Positions 25,301 through 36,552 of a stretch of DNA of 64,000 nucleotides are shown here, piece by piece. The stretch is taken from contig NC_066314.1 of assembly GCF_022539315.1 (NCBI RefSeq), positions 64,899,543 through 64,963,542 on the forward strand, written 5' to 3'. Position 1 is the stretch's first letter. Each line of letters begins with the position of its first letter. The position numbers and the translations under genes are program-made. Source of the stretch: Serinus canaria (taxonomy: Eukaryota > Chordata > Aves > Passeriformes > Fringillidae). The notes beneath the pieces were generated by a model, which was not told where the DNA came from, did no database searches, and saw nothing but the letters and a program-made list of their open reading frames with translations.

Positions 25301-27076
25301 AGTCTATTTTGGAGCAAGGCAGGTTACAGAGGCACTTTGATTCATGGCTGGACATGGATTATTTGAAGTAGAAAGAAAAAGGAGCCTTGGTTTTAACAGC
25401 CTTGCACTGTCATCTTGCGGTTGCAGTGCTCAGTTCCTCACCCTTATTTGGAAGTGCCTTGAACAAGAATTCTATTTGAGCAGGAAGAAATGCTGATAGC
25501 CCCACTCCTAGGGCTTTGGTTGGATTGGAGGTCTCCTTCCTGACGTTCTTGAGACAAGACAGAGTGACCTTGCCAACTGTTTCCACTTCAGCTTTTTTCA
25601 TGTCCATGTCCTTCCTCTGTGAGAAGAAAGCATCACCTCCTCCATAAACCATCATCATTTAGAAGACTTCGTCTCCTCTAGGCTTACAGCACTTCCACCA
25701 TGAACACATGCTCCAAGACAAGTTTTCAGGACAGTGTTATGCACAGTCCTCCCTCCTGCCTGAGCTTTAAAGAGGGAAAGCTCTACCACCATCAGCTCCA
25801 GGTGAGGGACACATGAGTTTCTCAACTGAGGCAAATCACTCCCAGCATCTTCTTGGCTTTGCCCACTGATCTCAACATGCAAACAGCAATCATTTTTGCC
25901 TCTTTTCTGGACTGCTCAAGACACCAAGCATGGGATTATCCTTGTAGACCCTTCCAAGAGTTAATTTCCTGAGCTTGTCCAAAAGACAAGGGAAAGCCCT
26001 GAGCCAGGCTTCCCTTCATCTCCAGCAGTGCTGTTCCCAGCCAGAAAGGTGGTCTCCCACCTGGTTCCTTGTACCTTCCTGTTGGATAAAAATAAACCAT
26101 ATTCTGCAAAGATAGCCCAAATCCATCCCCTCCAAAGTGAAGCCTGGCCAAATCATCTATCAGTGAGTGACCAGAAATGAGGAAATCAGCCTAACTAGTA
26201 ACTTGGATGTGTGCAGCAGGATGTTATCCCAACCTAAACTACAGATTCAAAAGTTGCATCCCTGTCCTCCTCAACAGGGAATACTTAGATCTCCTTTTAT
26301 ACCAAATCCTCCCTACCATTTTCCCAACACCAGCTTAAATTTTTAAGCTTAAACAAAAGCTTAAAAATCTACATTGTTTCTATTTGTATTATTCACTTCA
26401 GTCATTTTTTCTCAATTTAGAGGTAAAAAATCCTCATAAGGTCACTCTTGTTTCATTGAGTTTCAGCATCTCTATTTGGGCTGCCAATACCTTGAGGAAA
26501 TGTTTATTTTTACAGAAACCACAGTTAACATTAAGAGTCGGGGAAAAAATAAAAAATTGGTTTCTAAGGGACTTATTTTAGTACTTGGGGAAAAACCCAC
26601 TCTATTTTGATTAGAATTGTGTTACTATCATTCCCTTGAATGAAATGTAGAGTGTGAAAAATGAACTCCCCATTTTTGGAAAAAAACTGTCTCTCAGCAT
26701 AAAATGTTGCAAACCATATTTATTTCAACTTTTCTTTAACATGTGAAAATTGTCATGATTTTGCAGACAGATTGCCACAGATAAGATTTGTTTATCAACC
26801 CAAAATCTCACTGCCAGCAGAGGGATCCTCTGTGGCCTTTGGAATCTATTAAAGCTCCATCCAGAATCTCTGGGAGGGTTATACTCTAAAACTCCCAAAA
26901 CACAAGAAATTTATGCAAGTTTTTTTTTTTTTCTTTCAGCTATAAGGTATTTTAAAGGATAAGAATTATCCATTTTGTCCTCACACTTTCAAAATGACTA
27001 CATTTTAGTTTAGCTTCAGAAAAAAAAACTTTAGATAAAATGTAAAACCACTTCAGAAAGAGGACTGCAAAATAAT

Positions 27077-27090
27077 GGGGGGGGGGGGGG
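27077..27090 (+). repeat. G14 homopolymer
   Basis: Fourteen consecutive G bases in an otherwise AT-rich context, 67 bp before a CR1. Long G runs are rare in vertebrate DNA and error-prone in sequencing, so the exact length is uncertain. Confidence 0.95.
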
Positions 27091-27156
27091 TAATGGAAAC
27101 TTTGGGAGCTGAGAGTTACCAGAAGTGTGACTACTGTTACCAAACAAAGGGACTGA

Positions 27157-27556
27157 AATCACAGACTCACAGAGCCATTCAGGCTGGGAAACACCTCCAA
27201 GGCCATTGAGTCCAGCCTAGGGCTGATCCCCACCTTGCCACCCAGGCCAGAGCACTGAGTGCCATGTCCAGGCATTCCTTGGGGACTCCACCACCTCCCC
27301 GTGCCATCCCTGCCAATGCCTGACCACCCTTTTGGTGAAGAAATTTCTCCTGATGTCCAACTGCATCTCCCCTGGCACAGCTTGGGGCCATTTCCTTTTG
27401 TCCTGTCCCTTGTTCCCTGGGAGCAGAGCCTGACTACCCCCTCCTGTCAGGGAGCTCTGCAGAGCCAGAAGGTCCCCCCTGAGCCCCCTTTTCTCCAGGC
27501 TGAGCATCCCCAGCTCTCTCAGCTGTTCCTGGTACTCCAGGCCCTCTCTGGACTCT
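27157..27556 (-). mobile_element. CR1 fragment with ORF2 tail
   Basis: Antisense CR1 of the same subfamily as the 3011 and 59543 copies. The plus strand starts AATCACAGACTCACAGAGCC (the element's 3' end). The minus strand gives [20 protein letters not shown] and, after frameshifts, [19 protein letters not shown], the CR1 ORF2 C-terminus. It is preceded by a G14 run 67 bases away. Confidence 0.92.
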
Positions 27557-27780
27557 CAAACATGAAGAATCTCTTCTTTGGCACACTTAGCAGGGATGTC
27601 AAGAGACAATCTGACTGACAAAGGGTGTGTAGGAAACCCCCATGCATGGAGATGCCCTTGAACCAAGGGGCTGACAACCTGCAGGGGCAAAGCAAAACCA
27701 AACCTGCACAGGGACCCAGCTCAGCACTCGGGAGCTGTGCAGGAACACACATCCCACAAGGCCAGCAGCACCAAGCCCAG

Positions 27781-27804
27781 CTGCTGCTGCTGCTGCTGCT
27801 GCTG
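27781..27804 (+). repeat. (CTG)8 trinucleotide repeat
   Basis: Eight uninterrupted CTG units, followed by CAG. It lies in a GC-rich unique block about 10 kb past the ATXN10 stop. Poly-Ser and poly-Ala runs in minus-strand open frames here come from this repeat. Confidence 0.98.
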
Positions 27805-28357
27805 CAGGGCTCCCAGAGCAGCAGGGACCACCTCTGACAGCAGGAGCAGCACACACTAATTCCATCCTTCCCCTGCTGCCGGCACTGCCAGCCCGGCTGG
27901 TAATTGGCACCGACTGCGGCCGTGGTTGCTGTGATGTGGGAGCTGCTTGCCAAGAGCTGGACTGAGACCACCAACTCACTTCAGACAGGCCACTAAACAC
28001 CCATCTGAGGGTAACCACGAGGTGGCTCTCAGCTTGGGCTTGATCCAAGCTGGGGACTTGGAGGTGAAAAGGCTCCGCATTCAATTACCAGTCCCCTGAG
28101 TCATCCCATCCACCCTCTGTAGTTATTTCAAAGTGCTCTGGTAAGCAATATCTGAGAACATTACATGTATCCAAAATGCTAAAAATACACGTCTAAGAAG
28201 GCAGGGGAAAGTTCAGATCACTCAAGAGTACATTTTCCTTTCTCTTTAAAAATAATAATTAAAAAAAAAGCAATTCATTTTCAATTTGCTTTTTCTGTTT
28301 TTTCCAAATCTTTTTTTCCACACTCTACTTTGCCATTCCAATTAATTTCTTGAAAAT

Positions 28358-28427
28358 ATCTCCAGAATACTTTAAATGTCTTCAGAATCTTTAAATATCT
28401 TTAGAATCTTTAAATACCTTTAGATAA
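28358..28427 (+). repeat. 19-20 bp AT-rich minisatellite, about 3.5 copies
   Basis: Units ATCTCCAGAATACTTTAAAT, GTCTTCAGAATCTTTAAAT and ATCTTTAGAATCTTTAAAT, then the start of a fourth (ACCTTTAGAT). Copies differ at a few positions, so the array is old. Confidence 0.9.
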
Positions 28428-28647
28428 AGAGAGACTGTTCTTGGAAAAAAAATAAATGTTCCTTTTACCTTTGTATTTTCTAAACAGCTAGATCAGGACT
28501 AGAAAGAAGGCGAAAGTACTTGGGGGGGAGGGGGTGTGAGAAGGGTAGCAGGAACAAAACAAAATGTTAAAAGATGGATTAAAAAGGCCCCACACTGAAA
28601 TGACAAGTCCCAGGGATTCTCAAATGTGAGGATTTGTTTTCAGAGTG

Positions 28648-28664
28648 GTGCTGCCCTCTGGTCC
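28648..28664 (-). promoter_or_regulatory. Possible CTCF site
   Basis: The minus strand reads GGACCAGAGGGCAGCA, which keeps the CTCF core (ASYAGRKGGCRS-like) but not the leading CC. A single motif match by eye; many such matches are unbound. Confidence 0.3.
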
Positions 28665-28867
28665 CCCAGGATATGGTATTTTCAATGCAGCTCCAGAGGG
28701 TCACCAATCCATTTGTTTCACCTATCCTGGGATCTGACAACTCTCCCCAGGGGCTCAGTTAAACAAGCCTGCAGTTTTTAAACAAAGTGGATTTTAATTG
28801 AGAAGCACCTGTGGTGAGAGTCTACCAGCATTTATTAAAAAGCAGATTTATCACAGTGAATCATAGA

Positions 28868-28898
28868 GGGGGGAGGTGGGGGAGCAGCAGGGAGGGGG
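28868..28898 (+). other. G-quadruplex-capable tract
   Basis: G-runs of 6, 5, 3 and 5 with loops AGGT, AGCAGCA and A fit the G3+N1-7 rule. Formation is not shown by sequence alone. Confidence 0.6.
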
Positions 28899-29191
28899 AG
28901 TCTACACGTACGTCATACCTGCAGCACAGAACCAGCCCTTTCACAGAAAACCCTCAGAGAAATGTGTAGGATTTGCCTGCACCCCACAAAGACTGTTCTT
29001 CCCAACAAGCTGTTCCCAGGGTGCTGAAAAGCTGTCATTCATAAAAAATTATTGAGGGGGAAGGAGGTAGCAAAAGGGAGTTCAGGAGGCCAGGGATGCC
29101 AGGGGGAGCTGCAGAATGAGACCCTCTGTAAAGCACGCACCTGTTTGTGGCCACCATAAAAGCTTAACTAGAAAGCCTAAAGTTCCAAACT

Positions 29192-29220
29192 GGGGAGGTG
29201 GGAGAAAGGGGGAAAGAGGG
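29192..29220 (+). other. G-quadruplex-capable tract
   Basis: G-runs of 4, 3, 5 and 3 with loops AGGT, AGAAA and AAAGA, 300 bp from the tract at 28868. Confidence 0.6.
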
Positions 29221-30166
29221 AAAACATAATGAAAGCTTGTCTTAATATAAAAATAAACTTTAACCCATGCAGTGCAGACTCTCAACAGATGGCTGCAATT
29301 TAGAAAAAAAGCCCTGGCAATGAGAAATACACAGAACTGAGGAGAAAACTCTTCCAGACACATCTTGGTATCATCAAACATGGGCTTGGGGCAAAGACTG
29401 GGATGGCACCACTTTATAAAATATGTGGCTAAAATCCTGCTTCTAAAACAAAATTTAAGGTTGGCCTAGAGAGCAGTTGATAGGAGGTGCCAAGGTCTGT
29501 CTAAATGCAGTAATAAACAATTCCAGTAAGGAAGAGTTTGCAAGACAAGGAGAGAGTGAAGCCAACAGTTACATGACACACAAACGTCTACAGTGACAAG
29601 GGATGTGCTGTAATTTTAAGGACACTATTAGTAAGATCCTTTGGTAATTTGCTGAAGTGTTATGCACTCACTTTACCCTTGGTGAGTGGCAGAAATGATG
29701 TGCTCAAGCCTGTTGGTCCAGTTTAGAAGACTTAAAATTAAGGGTGAGGCTTCTCAAAGGAGTCACTAAGGATGCTTTTTACCCTTGGAAAATATCTGGG
29801 CATTTTCATCCATTATTTCCTTATCAATGTTTTCCCATTTATTGCTCATGTAAGACTGCCTTTTTCCTCCCTTGTGTAAGTAAATCAGCCTCACTTCTAA
29901 TCAAAAGTAGGCACAGCCTGTGATGTTCATAAGAAAAGAAATGCATGGTGCAGAATAAAGGGGGCAAGGAACAGAAATATCAGCCACTCTACATCCCATG
30001 TCTGGGGAAATGCGGTTTTCTAAATGGTTTATCAACAATTTCAGAATTTGCTTTTTTTCTTTTTTAAAATCACTGCTAAAGTAAAAATCGACTTCTCCCC
30101 TGCCACCGTGCCTTGATCTGCAAGGCTTCAACTTTTTTTGTTAAGACACTGTCAGCTTGGACATGG

Positions 30167-30444
30167 TGTGACAAGACAAGGGGGGATGGCTTCAAACTGA
30201 AAGAGAGTAGGCTTAGATTAGATATTAGGAGAAAATTCTTCCCTCTGAGGGTGGTGAGGCCCTGGCACAGGGTGCCCAGAGAAGCTGTGGCTGCCCCACC
30301 CCTGGAAATGTCCAAGGGCTGCCCTGTTGGACAGGGCTTGGAGCAATCTGGGATAGTGGAAGGTGTCCCTGCCCATGGCATGGGGATGGAATGAGATGAG
30401 CTTTAAGGTCCCTTCCAACACAAACCATTCTATGGTTCTATAAC
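30167..30444 (+). mobile_element. CR1 3' end copy
   Basis: A sense CR1 of about 280 bp, complete at its 3' end. It reads RLDIRRKFFPLRVVRPWHRV in one frame and runs into TTTAAGGTCCCTTCCAACAC and the octamers ATTCTATG GTTCTATA. It is 5'-truncated and non-functional. Confidence 0.93.
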
Positions 30445-30702
30445 TGTTTAGATCTCTTTTTTTAGGGATTATCTTTTTTACTCAGCCTATCTCAAATATT
30501 CTTCCAGCATGCTCTTCCCTTCCTCCACTTTAATTCTTACATTTAACATTAACAGCTCAATAGCTCTCTAGATAACCTCTTCCCCAATTAATACTGAGGT
30601 AATATGAAGCAGCCAAGTGATTCTTCTCCCCCAACTGCACCCTCAAAAAAGCCCATGTACACTATTTCTATGACCTGTTCCCTGAGAAAAGTGCCAACAC
30701 AG

Positions 30703-30742
30703 AACAGCAAATGCTGAGTGTTAACAGCAAATGCTGAGTGTT
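30703..30742 (+). repeat. Perfect 20-bp tandem duplication
   Basis: AACAGCAAATGCTGAGTGTT occurs twice head to tail with no mismatch, between two CR1 copies. The lack of divergence suggests a recent slippage or repair event. Confidence 0.97.
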
Positions 30743-30841
30743 AAACTGATTCCTAGTCAAAGGTTTAAATACAATTAAAAGAAGCAATAGACATAGGATG
30801 TATCATGAAAGCCAAATGCTTTTATAAGCAGCCATTGAACA

Positions 30842-31240
30842 GCTCACTGTGCTGGCCCTGCTGAGGCACTGGGAATCTGGGAGCCTGTTCTGGGCTCCTC
30901 ACTGCAGGAAAGGCACTGAGGGGTTGGAGTGTCCAGAGGAGGGAAAGGAGCTAGGGAAGGGGCTGGAACACCAGGAGTGGCTGAGGGAGCTGGGGGTGGC
31001 TCAGCCTGCAGAAAAGGAGGCTCAGGGGGGACCTTCTGGCTCTCCACAACTCCCTGCCAGGAGGGAGCAGCCAGAGGGATTGGTTTGTTCTCCTGAATAA
31101 CAAGAGAGAGGACATGGGGAAATGACCTCAAGCTGTGCCAGGGAGGTTTAGGGTGGCTGTTTAGGAGAACTCCTCCTGGAAAGGGCCATCCAGCCCTGGC
31201 ACAGGCTGCCCAGGGCAGTGGTGGAATCCCCATCTGTTCT
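30842..31240 (+). mobile_element. CR1 copy lacking its 3' end
   Basis: A sense CR1 including GGAACACCAGGAGTGGCTGA and AAAGGAGGCTCAGGGGGGAC, then a CCCTGGCACAGGCTGCCCAG segment. Similarity stops after GTGGAATCCCCATC, so the 3' UTR and octamer tail are absent. CR1 inserts normally lose the 5' side, so loss of the 3' side points to a later deletion. Confidence 0.88.
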
Positions 31241-31378
31241 GATCTGCTTAAGGTGAGGACAGGTGAGTTTTGCCCCAGTCTAAAATTGCAGAAAGGAATT
31301 AGGTTCTCAGCATAGTGGAAAACAAGATTAAAACCCAAATGAGCTTAAATGTTGGAATCCAAAGCGATCATTCAGCTC

Positions 31379-31396
31379 TTTTTTTTTTTTTTTTTT
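31379..31396 (+). repeat. T18 run
   Basis: Eighteen T in a row, then CCCATAAAGAAGG and further purine-rich sequence. It is not attached to a recognisable retroposed gene on either side. Confidence 0.95.
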
Positions 31397-31982
31397 CCCA
31401 TAAAGAAGGAAAGAAAGAGATAAAATAGCAAAGTAGGAAAATGCCAAGAACAATTCCAAGAAGCACAGGAAAGGGGTTACCTCCTCTGTGAGTCCAGTCC
31501 TGGCTCATGGAGTACAATGGGGAAAACCATCCCCAGTGAAGTCCCTCCAGGAGCTGCCAGGACAGCAAATAACAGCACACACAGCAAAGACCCTGACACT
31601 TTGTAGGTTTTGAAACCTGCAGCAGGTTGGTCACTTGCTTATAGAGTGGCCTTGTCACACCTACCTTAGAGGAGCAGCATATCTGGGCAGAACTTCATCT
31701 CTGCTCCCTTAAAGTTCATTGGCTGCTCACTGGCATCCAGGCAAAGCTCCCTTGATGCATGAAAAAGTTTATTGCTTGCTTTTCCCATTTATCAAAACTT
31801 TATTGCTTGTTTGCCTGATGTATCGACAGGAGATTTTAATGGCCTTCAAACAGGGTGCCTTATTTTCTAAAATAAAGCTGTTGCTAAAATTTTTGTTAGA
31901 GACAGTTCAAGACTAACTTTCAAAACTTAATATTCAGAGAGGCTTTGGAGAAACATTCCTTACTTCTTTCCTGTTCCCTACA

Positions 31983-32122
31983 CCATCCCTGGAGGGGTTT
32001 AACAGCCATGTGGATGTGGCACTTGCAGACATGGGTTAGTGCTGGGCCTCGGCAGTACTGGGGGAATGGCTGGAACCAATGGTCTTAAGAGATCTTTTCC
32101 AATCCAAACCATTCTATGATTA
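31983..32122 (+). mobile_element. CR1 3' end, other subfamily
   Basis: CCATCCCTGGAGGGGTTTAA, GCCATGTGGATGTGGCACTT and GACATGGGTTAGTGCTGG identify the CR1 subfamily with this distinct 3' UTR. It ends TTTTCCAATCCAAACCATTC plus TATGATTAT. Confidence 0.92.
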
Positions 32123-32739
32123 TAATATACAATCATAGTAAACACAATTTCAAAACCAAAACTGACCAACACAACAGCTGAAAATCCCCTCTCCACTGAG
32201 TATGAGGACTTGGTATGGATTCTTTAATTGCACTACCACTTCAGAGCTTTATCAAGATTTTTTCCCCTAAGCCAACACAGCTTTTGTGCCTACTTTGGTC
32301 ACATCTTCAAGACTACAGGAGAAGAAAGTGTTTTAAGAACAACACCACAAAAAAACCACATAGCTGACTGGACTGTTTGTCTTATAACAAATATTGACTA
32401 TGAATGTATGCTAAAGCATGAAGATTTTCAGAACTCTTAAATTATTACAGAACTAAAAGCATTGTGTAACAATGCAAGTGGACAAACAGGTTGAAATACT
32501 TCCTGAATGACAAAATGAAAAAATCAAATACAAATCCCTTTTGTGCAATTATGTTTCTACATTAATATTTACTTGTACTCAAAAATGAAAGGAAACTTTA
32601 AAATTTAGCATAAATGTCTTATGGAAGCCATCTTACATTTAAACAAAACCAAGTGCAACTCACAGTGTGTCTTGCTCAGGAACTTCTGTGACATCTCCAT
32701 GTCATCACTGGTGTGGCATCAGCTCCACTTTTGAACTGA

Positions 32740-32763
32740 GATGGGATGAGATGAGATGAGATG
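32740..32763 (+). repeat. (GATGA)n pentanucleotide microsatellite
   Basis: GATGG followed by three GATGA units and GATG. This is a short pentanucleotide tract and not the ATTCT motif known from human ATXN10. Confidence 0.85.
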
Positions 32764-33002
32764 CCATGCAGCAAAAAAGCAGGAGGGTAATTTTAAATTC
32801 TCTGGCTTCCCTTGGTCTTTACCTCCAGCTGTGTTTTCCTTTCCCATGAAAATCCATGCAAAACTAGAATTCTCTGATTTTTTTGTATATTTTCTCTTTA
32901 CTATTTAAATATTTTAACTATTTAGGTATTCTCTGAATTAAATACTACTTTTAGAGTAAGCTCTAAAGCTGCAGAAAATGCTGAGCAAAATTCCTGAGTA
33001 TC

Positions 33003-33054
33003 CTTGATAATCTTGGAGCTCTTTTCCAACCTTGATGATTTCATGATTCTGTAA
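33003..33054 (+). mobile_element. Very short CR1 3' end
   Basis: Only about 50 bases: TGATAATCTTGGAGCTCTTT, TCCAACCTTGATGATTTCATG and ATTCTGTAA. This matches the last bases of CR1 with its octamer tail. It is an extreme 5' truncation. Confidence 0.75.
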
Positions 33055-33961
33055 GGCAACTAAAAGCAATAAAATGCCAATTCTGTCCAAATGAAATTTG
33101 GGGTGAAAGAAGACAACTCTTTTATCTTAGTCTGGAGAAGGGGAGGCTCTTCCTAAAAAGATACTTTTTGGACAGCAAATTTCTGCAAGTGTCCAGACAG
33201 CAGGAAGGAAGATGCAAACTAACAAGACTCTCTTATTTGACTGACAACGTGCTTTCCATCTCCCAGGAGTTCTCCCTGGGATGTGAACTCCTCCCTCTCT
33301 CAACCACAATCCACTTCTATTTGCTTCTGCCTTCCCCAGTCTAGTTCCTAATTCCATGTTAGATGGACACCACCAGGCAGGTCTGAGAGAAATGCAGAGA
33401 GTCTCTCAGTTCTTGCCTTCTTTTGCCAGCACCACCCTAGTGAGGGGCAGCAGCTGTGGGAAATGTCCTGTACAGACACTGGATCCATGACTGGAACATC
33501 AATTCAGTAAATTTAGCAGCTCAGCCCCCATGTCTCTACTTCCAGTGTATAAACTAAAGTTTTCCAGAGCTTACAATGTGGCAAAGTTCAGGCTGCATTA
33601 TGCAAGAGGAACGTTCACTACCCTCATTTATCTCGGAAATATCTAAAGCTTCCAAAACAAAGGTGTTTTAGGGATACTAAAGACCTATTCAAAAAACAAT
33701 GCCAGTTTCTCATCCTCAGAAATTGCTGGATGTTATCAGAAACTACTGGAAGAGAAAGTTCCCTTAGAGAAACCCATTAAACCAAAAGCAGGATAAACCC
33801 CCCCATTAGAATGGCTATGCCTTGGCCAAGCTGTAAGAGAATGGAACCAGCTCTCGACATGGAGAGGCTGTTCCAGAAAGGGCTCCAGAGAGAGGGGGCA
33901 GCTCTCTGTCAGGACCCTGGACAGCACCGCAGGGAGCCGGCGGAGCACACTGCACAAGGGG

Positions 33962-34168
33962 AATCACGAATCACAGAATGGTTTGTGTGGCAATGGTCCT
34001 TAAAGATCACCCAGTTCCAAGTCTCCTCTGTCACGGGCAAGGACACCTTCCACTATCCCAGCTTGCTCCAAGCCCCATCCAACCCAGCCTGGGCCACTTC
34101 CAGGGATGGGGCAGCCACAGCTTCTTTGGGAAACCTGTGCCAGGGCCTCCCCAGCCTCCCAGGGAACA
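33962..34168 (-). mobile_element. CR1 3' end copy
   Basis: Antisense CR1, starting AATCACGAATCACAGAATGG on plus. It goes on through CAAGGACACCTTCCACTATC and CCAGGGATGGGGCAGCCACA and fades out after AGGGCCTCCCCAGCCTCCCA. About 200 bp, 5'-truncated. Confidence 0.92.
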
Positions 34169-36515
34169 ATGTCCTACTAAAATGCTTCTGCATTGCTTCC
34201 TAAACTCCCCCCATTTAACACAAAGAAGTCCACACTAAGAAGACAGGGATTTCTAAATCAGCACAACCCCAAGACACAGCTCAGGCTTGGTACAAAAACT
34301 GAGGGTAATTTTGGGTAGAGCTTCACATTTTTAGTAGTTTCTCATTTGCAAATCAAGTGGACTTTTTTTTTTTATTCTCACTACATAAACACTCGCAAAC
34401 TGACTGTTAAATTAAGGTTGTGACAATGGCATAAACTGCCTGTGACTTTTTCCCCTTTTTTGGGTTGTATTTAAAAACATATTTTACAAGCACTTCAGGC
34501 AAAAATCACTTAAATGATTAGAATTATTATTATTATTCAGAACTTTGCAAACATTTCAGGTTATCTCTCACAATTTGCCACAAAGCTCTTCCAGAATCTC
34601 TCCACTTAGGATGAAAAACCAACTCCCCATTCTCTTTTAATAACAAATGGACCTTAAAAAAAAGAGAAAAAAAAATCTGATCACTATTGTTTGAAAGCAC
34701 TCGAAAGCAGTAAGATGGTCACAAGACTTGATTTGCCTGTTCTGCCCCTTTACAAACTCACTAAAGCTTGCTTTTTATGACTGATTGCTGTGCTGTATTA
34801 ATCCCCAAGCATATAAAACGAGTCTATTGGAGACCAGGACTCCACTGGGGGAGGACAGGGAAGCTGTTGTCTTCCGAGAATTAATCCATCCTGGAAAATC
34901 AAAAGCCAGCCACTCACAATACAGTAATCAGCATGTTCTCCACTAAGAAAGCCCTACATTTCCCTTTTAGAAAACACAACTATTACTCCATTATGTACTG
35001 AAACACACAAAACTCTTTTAATCTTTTTTTGTGTTTGTTATTATTTGGCTTATATTTATGGGTTCGTGTGTATTCTATTGGTGGGTAGACAACCATCACG
35101 TTAAAAAAACCCCACCCTGCCTACTCCTCATTGCTTAAAAAGAAAAGGGACTCCCACTGCTTTTTCCACAACCAAAGTTCTCTCTGGATTTGTTTTGTGA
35201 ACAGGATTTTAACTCTTTATCACCCTAAATACAAGGAAATTCTTTGCATTTTTTTCCTTACACAGAAAGCACAGAAAGTCCATTTTCTGTTCAGAATAAT
35301 TTTTCCCCTTAACTTTGTTAAATTATCTACCATGAGTTTCCTAAGTAGTGGCACTAAAATAAAAGTGTTTATATTTTTTTAGTTACCAAATTAAGAACAA
35401 CTTCACTTTATTTCAGATAGTGTCATATTTGATGCTCCTTTGTTGGCAAAAGTTAATTTTTTTCCTTTCAAAGTTGAATGATGCAATCTTCCAAACAACT
35501 ACTTTTTTTCTTTTCCTGTATGAGTAGATTTTTTTTTCCATTTAGGTGCTAGAAGTATGAATCTTCCATTGTGTTATGGAGGTAAGATCAAAAACCCCTA
35601 CAAGCTCTAAATCTTATGTGACAGTAATGAAAATGTTACATGAATTTTGGCCTAAACACAATCATTAAGGCTTAAGGAAATCATTGAGAAATCACGTGCT
35701 CAGGAAGAACCACAATCACATTTTCATTCAGCCAGCAAAAGCCAACAAACCTACCTGTGTATGACAGCACTTCAACACAATTTTAACACCCAACAAAATA
35801 GTCCTGTCAAGTTATTTTTTAAAAGCAAACAAATCAATTTGCTTATATTCACATTTACTCCTTGCTAAAGCAAAGAAAAATTTTCTCCCCTATTTATTTT
35901 TTTAAGTAAAAAGTCACTAAAATAAATAAGAGTTAGAGTCTTTGTTCCTATTGCCATTATCCCTTTTCAGACATCATTTACTTAACAAACAGCTGTAGAC
36001 AGGAATTTTCTATCCTTGCCTTTAAAACCAACAGGTGTCTAAAATCCCACTGGCTCAACTCCATAGTCCCACCAGGCTGGCATGGCAGACACCAACATCC
36101 TTCTCTTAACTTGAAATGACCTCAGCAGTCCAGCTCTACTCACCATCAGTTTTAAGCAGTACAATGTGTTTCTCAAAGCAGAGGGTACTTTCTTCCATTT
36201 TTAAATCAAAAATTCAGCTGGAGGAGCAAAAGCTCATGCACATGGATGAAGGTCTGTTTACATAAATATGGAGTTTAAGGACATGAACTTGCCTTTCTAC
36301 TTAAGCATGGGATTAAATGTCAACAAGAACATGAACATGTTAATTTTTCTGAGACCTCTGAGTTAGACATGGCTGAAGATAATCCAACTGCAGTAACTGT
36401 ACACAAATACCAGCAATATAAAGCTGTGATTCCTGTTTTGCTTGTGCAGAGAGGATTATGCTTTTTGGCTTCCAGGGCAAAGCTATGGCACACACAGAGT
36501 TAACTGTGCCCTCCT

Positions 36516-36552
36516 CCCCCTGCCCCCCAGTTTCACCCCCCCCTTCTCCCCC
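36516..36552 (-). other. G-rich tract past the ATXN10 3' end
   Basis: Plus-strand C-runs of 5, 6, 8 and 5 separated by 2, 7 and 4 bases, so the ATXN10 sense strand is G-rich and quadruplex-capable. It lies about 0.8 kb past the proximal poly(A) signal, where G-rich pause sites can help termination. Confidence 0.55.

Larger units (their letters stand above)
14765..27156. other. Non-coding DNA with two CR1 fragments
   Basis: Holds CR1 pieces at 15430-15605 and 22320-22385, an 11-bp AT tandem repeat at 16671-16702, and a GC-richer block at 14980-15200 with open frames on both strands but no recognised product. A plus-strand segment at 17020-17192 looks like an exon and is discussed under findings. 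A G14 run lies at 27077-27090. Nothing else is recognised. Confidence 0.55.

Noticed and set aside
27519..28084. Open frames with poly-Ser or poly-Ala runs (151 and 161 codons, minus)
   Set aside because: The runs come from the (CTG)8 tract, and the frames overlap each other with no recognised domain.
30844..31338. 164-codon open frame on minus
   Set aside because: It is the antisense of a CR1 fragment that is read in the other direction.
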